Of a DNA stretch of 24,225 nucleotides, positions 1 to 7,497 are shown piece after piece (within the stretch, counting starts at the first letter, position 1; every line of letters begins with the position of its first letter). A program made the position numbers and the translations under genes. The stretch is from assembly GCA_002422945.1 (NCBI GenBank), contig DITW01000008.1, positions 1 through 24,225 on the forward strand, given 5' to 3'. The notes below the pieces were generated by a model. The model searched no databases, had not been told where the DNA came from, and worked only from the letters and a program-made list of their open reading frames with translations. Source of the stretch: Sphingomonadales bacterium UBA6174 (GTDB lineage Bacteria; Pseudomonadota; Alphaproteobacteria; Sphingomonadales; Sphingomonadaceae).

Positions 1-475
1 TCTGGCTATCCGACGGCCGCGGATCACGAGATAGAACCCACATGTAGCGCCCCGACGGCTCGCCCACGATCGCCCATTGGTAATCGTCAGCATGATCAAG
101 CACCCAATAGTCTCCGAAGAATGGGCCAAAGAACGAGACCTTGAGCTTCGCCCCGGACGCAGTGTCCGCAATCTTGGCCTTGCCCGTCGCCGTCTTGAGT
201 GGACCGTTGATCGATCCCTTTCGGCAGGTGTTCAAGACTCGGATCGTGCCGTCCGGATTGCGCGAATAATCGGCAGCTACAGCCTCGCAATCTTTAAAGA
301 ATGCGGCCTCGTAGCGGTACAATTCGTACCACCGGCCTAGATAACGATCGATGTCAACGGACTTGCGGGGCTCTGGCACATTCCTGTTCCCTACCGGCGG
401 CGAGGACAGTGTCGCACAGGCGGACAGTCCAGCCAAAATGCCAATGATAAGGGAGTTTCTTAGCCAAGTGCGCAT
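1..475 (-). CDS. blc: Bacterial lipocalin, outer-membrane lipoprotein (Blc family), 3' end outside window
   Basis: The minus-strand frame from the ATG at 475-473 stays open to the window edge (158 codons). It begins with a short basic N-terminus and a hydrophobic stretch ending in a lipobox (Leu-Ser-Ala-Cys, Cys20), so the product is probably a lipoprotein. The lipocalin signature Gly47-x-Trp49-Tyr50 follows, in the context DRYLGRWYELYRYE. Later come FFGPFFGDYWVLDHADDYQW and a Gly-x-Tyr-Met-Trp-Val-Leu-Ser-Arg stretch, both typical of Blc. Blc proteins are about 170-180 residues, so some 20 C-terminal residues probably lie outside the window. The family binds fatty acids or lysophospholipids at the outer membrane; the ligand here is unknown. 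An in-frame TAA three codons upstream (484-482) supports this start. No strong ribosome-binding site is visible. Upstream is a long gene-free stretch, so it is probably transcribed alone. Confidence 0.88.
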   Translation of the reverse strand, partial: MRTWLRNSLIIGILAGLSACATLSSPPVGNRNVPEPRKSVDIDRYLGRWYELYRYEAAFFKDCEAVAADYSRNPDGTIRVLNTCRKGSINGPLKTATGKAKIADTASGAKLKVSFFGPFFGDYWVLDHADDYQWAIVGEPSGRYMWVLSRDPRPSDSQ

Positions 476-882
476 CGTCGTTTACCCGCCGCGTTGAATT
501 TTTTGAATTGATGCAGGATGCAATCGTGCCGGTCGTCATGGCAAGGGTAGCGCCGTGAACACCTCAATAGCTGAACACTGGTCGATGCCCGGTGAACTGA
601 AGATTTACTCATATACCTCGGATTCTCACACCACCGTTTGCTGGTCGGAATGTGCCCAAAAGGTATAGGTGCAACCGAGACAAAAAATGCCCGAAAATCC
701 GTTTGATACAGGAGGTATACCTGCGGCGGTGCGGTTTAGGTGAAAAGAGACAAAAGCCGATCAGAGACCGATTTCGGGCAACCCGCCAGTCTCTGGCGTT
801 TAGGTGCCAACGGCAAAACCGCGCGGAAGCTGGGGATTTTCTGGCCCCGTGAGGCCCACCTCGTTGATTCGCATTGAGATGT
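476..882. other. Gene-free stretch with degenerate direct repeats
   Basis: I see no convincing gene between the lipocalin start and tRNA-Ser. Short open frames exist (for example 652-852, GTG start) but have no ribosome-binding site and an unremarkable, very basic translation. The stretch contains three related ~20-base direct repeats near 666, 737 and 801, a perfect 10-base palindrome AGGTATACCT at 713-722, and an inverted repeat CAGAGAC (762-768) / GTCTCTG (789-795). The last overlaps a tighter hairpin CGCCAG-TCT-CTGGCG at 784-798. No T-run follows these stems in the tRNA direction, so they do not look like a standard terminator. Confidence 0.5.
666..820 (+). repeat. Three degenerate ~20-base direct repeats
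   Basis: Copy 1 (666-685) reads TAGGTGCAACCGAGACAAAA and copy 2 (737-755) TAGGTGAAAAGAGACAAAA. Copy 3 (801-820) reads TAGGTGCCAACGGCAAAACC and is more diverged. The starts are 71 and 64 bases apart. TAGGTG is invariant and the CAAAA element recurs at the end of each copy. The function is unknown: they could be protein-binding sites, remnants of an older duplication, or chance. No further copy was noticed elsewhere in the window. Confidence 0.4.
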
Positions 883-972
883 TGGCGGACAGGGTGGGAT
901 TCGAACCCACGGTGAGCTTCCACCCACGACGGTTTTCAAGACCGTTGCCTTAAACCACTCGGCCACCTGTCC
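883..972 (-). tRNA. tRNA-Ser, anticodon TGA
   Basis: The reverse complement folds as a class II tRNA. The acceptor stem is GGACAGG/CCTGTCC with discriminator G and an encoded 3' CCA (883-885). The D arm contains GCCGAGTGGTTTAAGGC. The anticodon stem is ACGGT/ACCGT with loop CTTGAAA (anticodon TGA, plus-strand 936-938). An 18-base long variable region is present, and the T arm is GTGGG-TTCGAAT-CCCAC. The long variable arm and the anticodon both identify serine; it reads UCN codons, chiefly UCA. The total is 90 bases including CCA. Confidence 0.97.
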
Positions 973-990
973 CGCATAAAGCGATATCGC

Positions 991-1019
991 CTTTAGACGC
1001 GGCATGGGTGGGGATGCAA
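991..1019 (-). promoter_or_regulatory. Candidate promoter for tRNA-Ser
   Basis: On the minus strand TTGCAT (1019-1014) is separated by exactly 17 bases from CTAAAG (996-991). This would place the transcription start about 10-12 bases before the tRNA 5' end at 972. The -35 box is a fair match and the -10 box a poor one. A palindrome GCGATATCGC lies between the -10 box and the tRNA. The call is by eye only. Confidence 0.3.
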
Positions 1020-1091
1020 GGGGGGACTTAATATGCCCATGAGGTGGAAAAGGGATTCACCTTTGCGGTGCACTGTGGCATCAATTGCATC

Positions 1092-2192
1092 ATGATGAGT
1101 TTATCACGGCGTTCCTATTTTGTTGCAGCCTGTGTTGGCGGACTTGCTTTGTCTGGTGTCGGGCTTTGGCAGGCGGCGGCGCAGGATCGTTTTGAAACGA
1201 ACGCGCCGATTTCGGCCACATCGCTGGCACCTGTATCATCAGAGAGCTTTCGTCTTTTCCTCGATCAATTGGCGGCGCAGGCCTTGGCGCAAGGGGTGTC
1301 GAAACGCACGATTGATGCGGTGATGCCGACGCTGACCTATAATGCGCGGGTGATTGCGCTTGATCGGGACCAGCCCGGTGCATCGGATCCGAATGCGCCC
1401 ATTCCGAAATTTGCCCCCTATCGCGTTCGCCATGTCGATGCCGCGCGGATCGGGCGGGGGCGGTCTGTGTATCAGCGCTTGCGTCCGAAACTGATGCAGA
1501 TCGAGACGCAGACGGGGGTGCCAGAATCCGTCATGGTCGCAATCTATGGGCATGAAACCAATTACGGGGCCTATGCGGGGGATTTCGATCTCGCGCGGTC
1601 TCTGGCAAGCCTCGCCTATGAGGGGCGCCGTCGCGCCTTGTTCAGCGCGGAATTCATCGCCACGCTGAAGCTGATGGATCGCGGTTTTCCGCGTGCAAAA
1701 TTGGTTGGAAGTTGGGCAGGGGCGACTGGTTATCCGCAGTTCCTGCCAAGCGTGTATCTCAAACGCGCACAAGATGGCGATGGCGATGGGCGGGCGGATA
1801 TATGGTCGAGCGAGGCCGATGCGCTCGCGTCGATTGGCAATTACCTTCGTTTTGCAGGGTGGCAGGCGGGCTTGCCCTGGGGTGTTGAGGCTTATGTCCC
1901 GGCTTCCTTTGATCGCCAGATGATCCGCGCAAGGACCAACTCGCCACGTTGTCCAAGGGTGCATGCCCGACATAGTCGTTGGTTGACCGTCGCCGAATGG
2001 CGTGCATTTGGCGTGGTTGAGGCGGGGGCAAAGCGCCTGCCCGATCACGCGATGGTGACATTGATTGAACCGGATGGCCCGGGGACGCCTGCCTATCTCA
2101 CGACGATGAACTATCGTGCGATACTCGATTATAATTGTTCAAATTTCTATGCTTTGTCCGTGGGGCTGCTTGCGGACAAGGTTGAACACTGA
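1092..2192 (+). CDS. MltB-type lytic murein transglycosylase (SLT_2 family)
   Basis: This enzyme cleaves the MurNAc-GlcNAc bond of peptidoglycan, leaving 1,6-anhydro-MurNAc. From the ATG at 1092 it is 366 residues. The N-terminus SRRSYFVAACVGG... resembles a Tat or Sec signal peptide ending near AQAAA-Q. The catalytic Glu is probably E155 in the context AIYGHETNYG. GSWAGATGYPQFLPSVY and the Asp-rich loop DGDGDGRADIW (D228-D236) follow, as in MltB, where a similar loop binds calcium. The C-terminal part ends in the usual NYRAILDYNCSNFYALSVG segment, and no separate peptidoglycan-binding domain is seen. The frame opens earlier (GTG at 1044), but the signal peptide places the start at 1092 or 1095; no clear ribosome-binding site distinguishes them. 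It is followed 17 bases later by a SPOR-domain gene and then dacA, a cell-wall group. Confidence 0.92.
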   Translation: MMSLSRRSYFVAACVGGLALSGVGLWQAAAQDRFETNAPISATSLAPVSSESFRLFLDQLAAQALAQGVSKRTIDAVMPTLTYNARVIALDRDQPGASDPNAPIPKFAPYRVRHVDAARIGRGRSVYQRLRPKLMQIETQTGVPESVMVAIYGHETNYGAYAGDFDLARSLASLAYEGRRRALFSAEFIATLKLMDRGFPRAKLVGSWAGATGYPQFLPSVYLKRAQDGDGDGRADIWSSEADALASIGNYLRFAGWQAGLPWGVEAYVPASFDRQMIRARTNSPRCPRVHARHSRWLTVAEWRAFGVVEAGAKRLPDHAMVTLIEPDGPGTPAYLTTMNYRAILDYNCSNFYALSVGLLADKVEH

Positions 2193-2209
2193 CTGTAAAG
2201 GCATTGTTG

Positions 2210-3043
2210 ATGCGGTATTTTGCGTTGCTTTTGAGTATGTTTTTTATCGCCTCTGGCCATGCGCCAGTTGTGTTAGCGGCAGACAGTGTCGCCGCGCCAC
2301 ATGTCGATCTGCTCGGATCGGCGCATGTGGCTGATGGGCCACCATCATCGCCAGTGTCGGTATCTTTCCCGAAAGCGGACGGATTGGAGGTGGTCGAAAT
2401 TACCTCGCTCGATAGCGGGCAGGTCATTCTCGCCTTGCCTCTATCGGATGGGCAATATGGACGCCCTGACATCATGCTATCTGCCAGTGCGGCGGCGCAA
2501 TTGGGTATCACGGGCAATCAAGGTCGCGTGCGGGTGCGGCGCGCGGTGGCAAGCCAGCAGGATATTGCCCAATTGCACGCAGGCAAGCCCGCCACGCCCC
2601 GCCTATCCGCGCCGCCTGCCATGCTTGCTGCGTTGCGTCAGCGCTTTGATGCGGGGGAGCATGTGTTGATCGCCGCCGAACCTTCGCCCGATGCGCCGCA
2701 GATCGCGCCCCAAATTATGACCTTAATTTCGCCCGAGACATCGCCACCTCCCACAGCCACAGGACCATTGGGTATACTGCCCCCAAGCCCCATTTTGCCG
2801 ACAGCTCAAGCTACGGAACATGCATCTGGCTACTATGTGCAAGTGGCGGCGCTGAGCGACAAGGCGCGGGCCAATAAGCTCGCCAACGCCTTGAAGGATG
2901 TTGCGTCTCCCCGACTATCCGGCACCGGCACCTTCACACGCGTTCAGATTGGCCCATTCAATTCCATGATAGATGCACAACAAGCATTGGCAGATGTCCG
3001 GGCGCGCGGCTATGTGGATGCACGGATTCTTCATATACCCTGA
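2210..3043 (+). CDS. Secreted SPOR-domain protein with a degenerate RlpA-like middle region
   Basis: The protein has 277 residues from the ATG at 2210, preceded by AAAGG (2197-2201) at good spacing; two in-frame TTG codons just upstream are less likely. An N-terminal signal peptide (MRYFALLLSMFFIASGHAPVV...LAA) predicts export. Residues ~208-277 form a SPOR domain (YYVQVAALSDKARAN...FTRVQIGPF...GYVDARIL), which binds denuded glycan strands at the division site. Residues ~60-106 (VVEITSLDSGQVILALPLSD...IMLSASAAAQLGI) resemble the second half of the RlpA double-psi beta-barrel. The usual Asn-Asp-Arg-Gly-Pro-Phe core is missing, so lytic activity is doubtful. A proline-rich linker joins the two parts. 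Its position between a lytic transglycosylase and a D,D-carboxypeptidase fits a role in septal or envelope peptidoglycan. The RlpA relationship is my inference. Confidence 0.82.
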   Translation: MRYFALLLSMFFIASGHAPVVLAADSVAAPHVDLLGSAHVADGPPSSPVSVSFPKADGLEVVEITSLDSGQVILALPLSDGQYGRPDIMLSASAAAQLGITGNQGRVRVRRAVASQQDIAQLHAGKPATPRLSAPPAMLAALRQRFDAGEHVLIAAEPSPDAPQIAPQIMTLISPETSPPPTATGPLGILPPSPILPTAQATEHASGYYVQVAALSDKARANKLANALKDVASPRLSGTGTFTRVQIGPFNSMIDAQQALADVRARGYVDARILHIP

Positions 3044-3100
3044 TGGGCTATGTTAATCGTTTTGCGTATCCTTGTAGATTTCATCACATCGCGCCTGAGA

Positions 3101-4297
3101 ATGGAAAGACGGAATATTTTGAAACAGCACGTCCGCTACGCCGCCCTTTTGTCCACCTTGGCCCTTTTTGGCGCATCCACATCTTCTGCTGCGCCGACGA
3201 TTGATACAATTGCGCCAGTGGCATTGTTGATCGATCAGACTGCTGGCGCGACCTTGTTCGCCCGCGATGCAGATCGCCTAATGCCGCCCGCGTCGATGGC
3301 CAAAATGATGACGAGCCATGTCGTGTTCCGTTTGGTCAAACAGGGCAAATTGCGTCTTGATCAGATGCTGACGGTGCGTCCCGAAACTTGGCAGAAATGG
3401 CACGGCCCCGCCGCCGGTTCGACGATGTTCCTGTCCGCTGGCGAACAGGTGAGCGTCGAAAATCTGCTTCATGGCGTCATTACCTTGTCGGGCAATGATG
3501 CCTGTGTCGTGCTGGCGGAAGGCATTTCCGGCACTGAACAGGCATTTACCGATCTGATGAATGCCGAGGCCAAGCGTCTGGGCATGACCAACAGTCATTT
3601 CGGCACCAGCAACGGTTGGCCTGATGAAGGCGTGACCCGCGTCACTGCACGCGATCTGGCGAAACTGGCGGCAAGCACGATCAATGAATATCCTGATCTT
3701 TATGCAAAATTCTATCAGCAGACGAGCTTTTCATGGGGCAAGACCATGGGCGGCGATGCGATCATGCAGGATAATCGCAACCCGATCCTTGGCCGGGTGC
3801 CGGGGGCGGACGGCCTGAAAACCGGTCACACCGAAGAGGCAGGCTATGGCTTTACCGGCTCTGCCATCCAGAATGGCCGTCGGCTTGTGCTGGTTGTTGC
3901 TGGACTGAACAGTAAAAGTGATCGCGTCACCGAATCCGTCAAGCTGATGGAATGGGGCTTCAAGGCATGGGAAGCAAAGCCGTTGTTCACCAAGGGTGCA
4001 CAGGTCGGCAAGGCCCGCGTCCAATTGGGTTCGGAAGATGAGGTGGCGCTTAGCGCACCGCGCAACCTTGCTGCCGTGATCCCACAAGGCACCGGCGGGT
4101 CGGTCAAAATGTCGATCCGCTATGATGGGCCGATCAAGGCACCGATTAAGGCCGGGCAGCATATCGCCGATCTGATCGTCACCACCAGCGACACCCCGCC
4201 GCAGGTGATGCCTTTGGTTGCGGCTATGGCTGTGGATGAAGCGAGCTGGTTCGATCGCGTGATCGCCGGTCTCAAGGCCTTTTTCGGCCTCGCGTGA
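3101..4297 (+). CDS. dacA: D-alanyl-D-alanine carboxypeptidase, PBP5/DacA family
   Basis: This enzyme removes the terminal D-Ala from peptidoglycan pentapeptides in the periplasm. From the ATG at 3101 it has 398 residues. An N-terminal signal peptide ends near SAA-APT. The three serine-transferase motifs are intact: S65-M-A-K68, S130-G-N132 and K240-T-G242. The C-terminal ~100 residues match the beta-rich PBP5 domain, ending in an amphipathic anchor (ASWFDRVIAGLKAFFGLA) that would hold the enzyme to the inner membrane. An in-frame ATG at 3050 would add 17 residues before the basic signal-peptide start; I prefer 3101, though neither has a strong ribosome-binding site. The stop overlaps the GTG start of tmk (GTGA), so the two are probably translationally coupled. 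Confidence 0.92.
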   Translation: MERRNILKQHVRYAALLSTLALFGASTSSAAPTIDTIAPVALLIDQTAGATLFARDADRLMPPASMAKMMTSHVVFRLVKQGKLRLDQMLTVRPETWQKWHGPAAGSTMFLSAGEQVSVENLLHGVITLSGNDACVVLAEGISGTEQAFTDLMNAEAKRLGMTNSHFGTSNGWPDEGVTRVTARDLAKLAASTINEYPDLYAKFYQQTSFSWGKTMGGDAIMQDNRNPILGRVPGADGLKTGHTEEAGYGFTGSAIQNGRRLVLVVAGLNSKSDRVTESVKLMEWGFKAWEAKPLFTKGAQVGKARVQLGSEDEVALSAPRNLAAVIPQGTGGSVKMSIRYDGPIKAPIKAGQHIADLIVTTSDTPPQVMPLVAAMAVDEASWFDRVIAGLKAFFGLA

Positions 4298-4932
4298 CAC
4301 GCGGAAGCTTCATCACGCTAGAGGGCGGGGAGGGGGTCGGTAAATCGACCCAGCTCCCCCTCTTGGCGGCTGCGTTGCAAGCGCGTGGCCTTGATGTCAT
4401 CGTCACACGCGAACCGGGCGGCAGTCCGGGGGCGGAGGATATTCGCAATTTGATCCTGTCGGGCGATAAGGATCGTTGGGATATGCGGACCGAGGCGATG
4501 CTGTTCGCCGCCGCTCGTGCCGACCATCTTCGCGCCACTATCCGCCCGGCTTTGGAGCGCGGGACGTGGATATTGTGCGACCGGTTCATCGACAGCAACC
4601 GCGCCTATCAGGGCGCAGCAGGTGAATTGGGCGATACGTTTATCCTCGCGCTGCATGAATTGGGCAGCGAGGGCTTTATGCCGGATCGCACCCTTGTGCT
4701 CGATCTGCCGGATGACGTCATCGGCGTGCGCGCTGCGGAGCGTGATCAAGGGCAGGAAAGCGACCGGATCGGCGGGCGGACGCTCAATTATCATCGGCGC
4801 GTCGCACAGGCCTTTCGCGAATTTTCGGCGCAGGACCCGGCTCGCGTGCGCCTGATCGATGCAGGCGGCGCGCGTGAAGACGTGACGTCGCGGCTGCTCG
4901 GTGCGATATCGGACCTGTTGTGCGCAAATTGA
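4294..4932 (+). CDS. tmk: Thymidylate kinase
   Basis: It phosphorylates dTMP to dTDP with ATP in the cytoplasm, for DNA precursor supply. The 212 residues are the normal family length. The P-loop is GGEGVGKST (residues 11-19). The DR-containing motif is ILCDRFIDSNRAYQG, and the lid region ESDRIGGRTLNYHRRV lies before the C-terminal helix. The start is the GTG at 4294, overlapping the dacA stop by four bases; the P-loop begins only ten residues later, so little choice remains. It is followed by holB with a 13-base overlap. The tmk-holB-TatD order is familiar from many proteobacteria; here metG is inserted before the TatD gene. Confidence 0.96.
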   Translation: MTRGSFITLEGGEGVGKSTQLPLLAAALQARGLDVIVTREPGGSPGAEDIRNLILSGDKDRWDMRTEAMLFAAARADHLRATIRPALERGTWILCDRFIDSNRAYQGAAGELGDTFILALHELGSEGFMPDRTLVLDLPDDVIGVRAAERDQGQESDRIGGRTLNYHRRVAQAFREFSAQDPARVRLIDAGGAREDVTSRLLGAISDLLCAN

Positions 4933-5936
4933 TCGGCCATGATGACGTCATGACGTCATTTCGGGCATCTCTCGATGGCCCGCGCTTGCACCATGGCTGG
5001 ATTTTTGCGGGGCCGAAGGGGGTCGGCAAGGCTGCTCTGGCGCATAGACTTGCGACATTCCACCTCGCGCGGGCGGCAGGACCGTCTTTTCCCGATCACG
5101 ACATGCAGGTGCCGGACCATCATCCGATCGTGAAATTGATCGCGGCGGGGACGCATCCCGATTTCATCCGGATCGAACGCCTGCCGCGCAAAAGCGAAAA
5201 GGGCGATAGCAGCGATCCGACCAAGCTGGCCCGCAATATTTCGGTCGATCAAATCCGGGCATTGCGCGAACAATTGCACCGCACGCCATCGCTGTCGCCA
5301 CAACGCATCGTGATGATCGATGTCGCCGAGGATATGGAAGCAGGCGCGGCCAATGCGCTGCTCAAAATTCTCGAAGAACCGCCCGCCAACACCATGTTTT
5401 TCCTGATCAGCCATATGCCGGGGCGGTTGTTGCCCACGATCCGGTCGCGCTGTCGTCTTGTCCGTTTACGGCCCTTGTCCGATGAACAGGTGGCCCGCAT
5501 TGTCGCGGATCACATGCCGGAACTCGATATGGCGGCCTGCAACGCACTGGCGCTTGCGGCGCAAGGCTCACCTGGACAGGCGCTGCAATATGCCGAACTC
5601 GATGTCGCCGGGATCGAATCCACGCTGGACAAGGTCGAACGCGGAGATCCGAGCGCAGCTGCCGAGCGTTCGACCCTCTCGCGGCAATTGGCGGGCAAGG
5701 CGGCGCAAAGCCGGTTTGAACTGTTTCTCGACTATTTCCCCTCGCGTCTGGCGCGATCCGTGCGCCAATCTGGCGGGGATGCGCTTGCAGAAGGCATCGC
5801 CCTGTGGGAAAGGGCCTCGTCATTGGCCAACAGCGCCCGAAGGTTGTCGCTCGATCCGGAATCGACCGTATATGAACTGACGGGCTATCTCGCGGCCCTG
5901 CATACATCCCGCACGCCTTCGTCCAGGAAGTCCTGA
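4920..5936 (+). CDS. holB: DNA polymerase III subunit delta'
   Basis: This is a clamp-loader subunit that helps place the beta sliding clamp on DNA. It has 338 residues from the GTG at 4920. The N-terminal AAA+ fold begins IGHDDVMTSFRASL, with a P-loop-like GPKGVGKA at 31-38 ending in Ala rather than Thr/Ser. This fits the family, in which delta' is not itself an active ATPase. The central MIDVAEDMEAGAANALLKILEEPPANTMFFLIS and the sensor-like TIRSRCR are diagnostic of delta'/gamma proteins. The zinc-binding cysteines of many homologues are not obvious. The start overlaps tmk by 13 bases; an alternative ATG at 4950 would lose the conserved N-terminus. A perfect 18-base palindrome lies just after the start. 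Confidence 0.93.
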   Translation: MRKLIGHDDVMTSFRASLDGPRLHHGWIFAGPKGVGKAALAHRLATFHLARAAGPSFPDHDMQVPDHHPIVKLIAAGTHPDFIRIERLPRKSEKGDSSDPTKLARNISVDQIRALREQLHRTPSLSPQRIVMIDVAEDMEAGAANALLKILEEPPANTMFFLISHMPGRLLPTIRSRCRLVRLRPLSDEQVARIVADHMPELDMAACNALALAAQGSPGQALQYAELDVAGIESTLDKVERGDPSAAAERSTLSRQLAGKAAQSRFELFLDYFPSRLARSVRQSGGDALAEGIALWERASSLANSARRLSLDPESTVYELTGYLAALHTSRTPSSRKS

Positions 5937-5943
5937 GCTTATT

Positions 5944-7497
5944 ATGTCCGAACCTTATTATATCACCACCGCCATCAGCTATCCGAATGGCCGCCCGCAT
6001 ATCGGCCATGCCTATGAAGCGATTGCCGCCGATGCCATCGCCCGTTTTCACCGGATGCTGGGCCGGGATGTGAGGTTCCAGACCGGGACAGACGAACATG
6101 GCCTGAAAATGGCCCAGACGGCACGTGATCGCGGCATCACGCCCAAGGAATTAAGTGACGAAATGTCATCTTATTTCAAAATGATGTGCGATAGTCTTGA
6201 TATCTCATATGATCGTTTCATTCGCACCACCGATCCCGATCACAAGGTGTCGGTGCAGGCATTGTGGCGCAAGATGGTCGACAAGGGCGATATTTATCTC
6301 GGCCGTTATGAGGGCTGGTATTCCGTCCGGGACGAAGCCTTTTACGATGAAAAGGAACTGACGACCGGCGAGGGCGGGGCGCGCCTGTCACCACAAGGCA
6401 CGCCGGTGGAGTGGACAGTCGAGGAAAGCTGGTTCTTCCGCCTGTCGGCCTATCAGGATCGCTTGCTCGAACTCTATCGCAACCATCCCGAATTCATTCA
6501 ACCCGAGGGTCGCCGCAACGAGGTGATCCGTTTTGTCGAGGGCGGGCTTTCCGATCTGTCGGCGTCGCGCACCAGCTTTGACTGGGGAATTCCTGTGCCG
6601 GACAGCCCCGGCCATGTCATGTATGTCTGGGTCGATGCGCTGACCAATTATCTGACGGGCGCGGGCTATCCCGATCTCGATGGCGCGCTTGGCAAATATT
6701 GGCCAGCGGATGTGCATGTGATCGGCAAGGACATTGTCCGCTTTCATGCGGTCTATTGGCCCGCCTTTTTGATGAGCGCCGATGTGCCGTTGCCGAAGCA
6801 GGTGTTCGGCCATGGCTTCTTGCTCCATAAGGGTGAGAAAATGTCGAAGTCAGTCGGAAATGTCGTTGATCCGATTGAACTTTCTGCCGTGTTCGGTGTC
6901 GATCAATTGCGCTATTTCCTGTTGCGCGAAGTCAGCTTTGGGCAGGATGGCAGCTATTCGGAAGACGCGATTGTCACCCGCTGCAACGCCGATCTTGCCA
7001 ATAATCTCGGCAATCTCGCGCAACGCAGCCTGTCGATGATTGCCAAGAATTGTGACGGCAAGGTGCCGGTGCCGGGGGATGCGACCGAGGCCGAAACCTC
7101 GCTGCTGTCGGGTATTGCCGCCGCCGAACAGGCCGTGCGTCAGCATATGACGGGCGGGCAATTGGCGATCCATTCGGCTTTGCAGGTGATTTGGGAGCAG
7201 ATGAGCCTGACCAACCAATATTTCGCCGAACAACAGCCTTGGGCGGTGCGCAAAATCGATCCCGCCCGCGCAGATATGATCCTCTATTATACGGCAGAGG
7301 CGATCCGCCAATTGGCGATCCTTGCACGTTGGGTCATGCCGTCGAGCTGTGATAAATTGCTCGATCTGCTGGCGCAAAAGCCTGATGCTCGCGATTTCGC
7401 GGCGCTAAGCACTCGGCTTGAAGCGGGCAAGGATTTGCCAGCGCCTGTGCCGATCTTCCCCCGGCTGGAATTGGCCAGCGACGCAAAGGGCAATTGA
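5944..7497 (+). CDS. metG: Methionyl-tRNA synthetase
   Basis: It charges tRNA-Met, a class Ia synthetase. The product is 517 residues. The ATP-binding HIGH motif is H19-I-G-H22 in YPNGRPHIGHAYE, and the KMSKS loop is K299-M-S-K-S303. The connective region GWYSVRDEAFYDE has no zinc-knuckle cysteines, so this is the zinc-free form common in alphaproteobacteria. The chain ends after the anticodon-binding helical bundle and lacks the C-terminal EMAP/Trbp111-type domain of E. coli MetG. The ATG at 5944 is the only sensible start. It lies 7 bases after holB, and its stop shares a base with the tatD-type start (TGATG), so it belongs to the same run. Confidence 0.97.
   Translation: MSEPYYITTAISYPNGRPHIGHAYEAIAADAIARFHRMLGRDVRFQTGTDEHGLKMAQTARDRGITPKELSDEMSSYFKMMCDSLDISYDRFIRTTDPDHKVSVQALWRKMVDKGDIYLGRYEGWYSVRDEAFYDEKELTTGEGGARLSPQGTPVEWTVEESWFFRLSAYQDRLLELYRNHPEFIQPEGRRNEVIRFVEGGLSDLSASRTSFDWGIPVPDSPGHVMYVWVDALTNYLTGAGYPDLDGALGKYWPADVHVIGKDIVRFHAVYWPAFLMSADVPLPKQVFGHGFLLHKGEKMSKSVGNVVDPIELSAVFGVDQLRYFLLREVSFGQDGSYSEDAIVTRCNADLANNLGNLAQRSLSMIAKNCDGKVPVPGDATEAETSLLSGIAAAEQAVRQHMTGGQLAIHSALQVIWEQMSLTNQYFAEQQPWAVRKIDPARADMILYYTAEAIRQLAILARWVMPSSCDKLLDLLAQKPDARDFAALSTRLEAGKDLPAPVPIFPRLELASDAKGN

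Noticed and set aside
652..852. 66-codon open frame in the spacer before tRNA-Ser
   Set aside because: It has a GTG start without a ribosome-binding site, a very basic translation without a domain, and it runs through the repeats.
883..972. Integration (att) site at the 3' end of tRNA-Ser
   Set aside because: No second copy of the tRNA 3' end and no integrase gene were seen in the window.
1239..2048. 269-codon open frame on the minus strand, opposite the lytic transglycosylase
   Set aside because: It is antisense to a well-supported gene, has low-complexity Arg/His/Pro-rich translation and matches no family.
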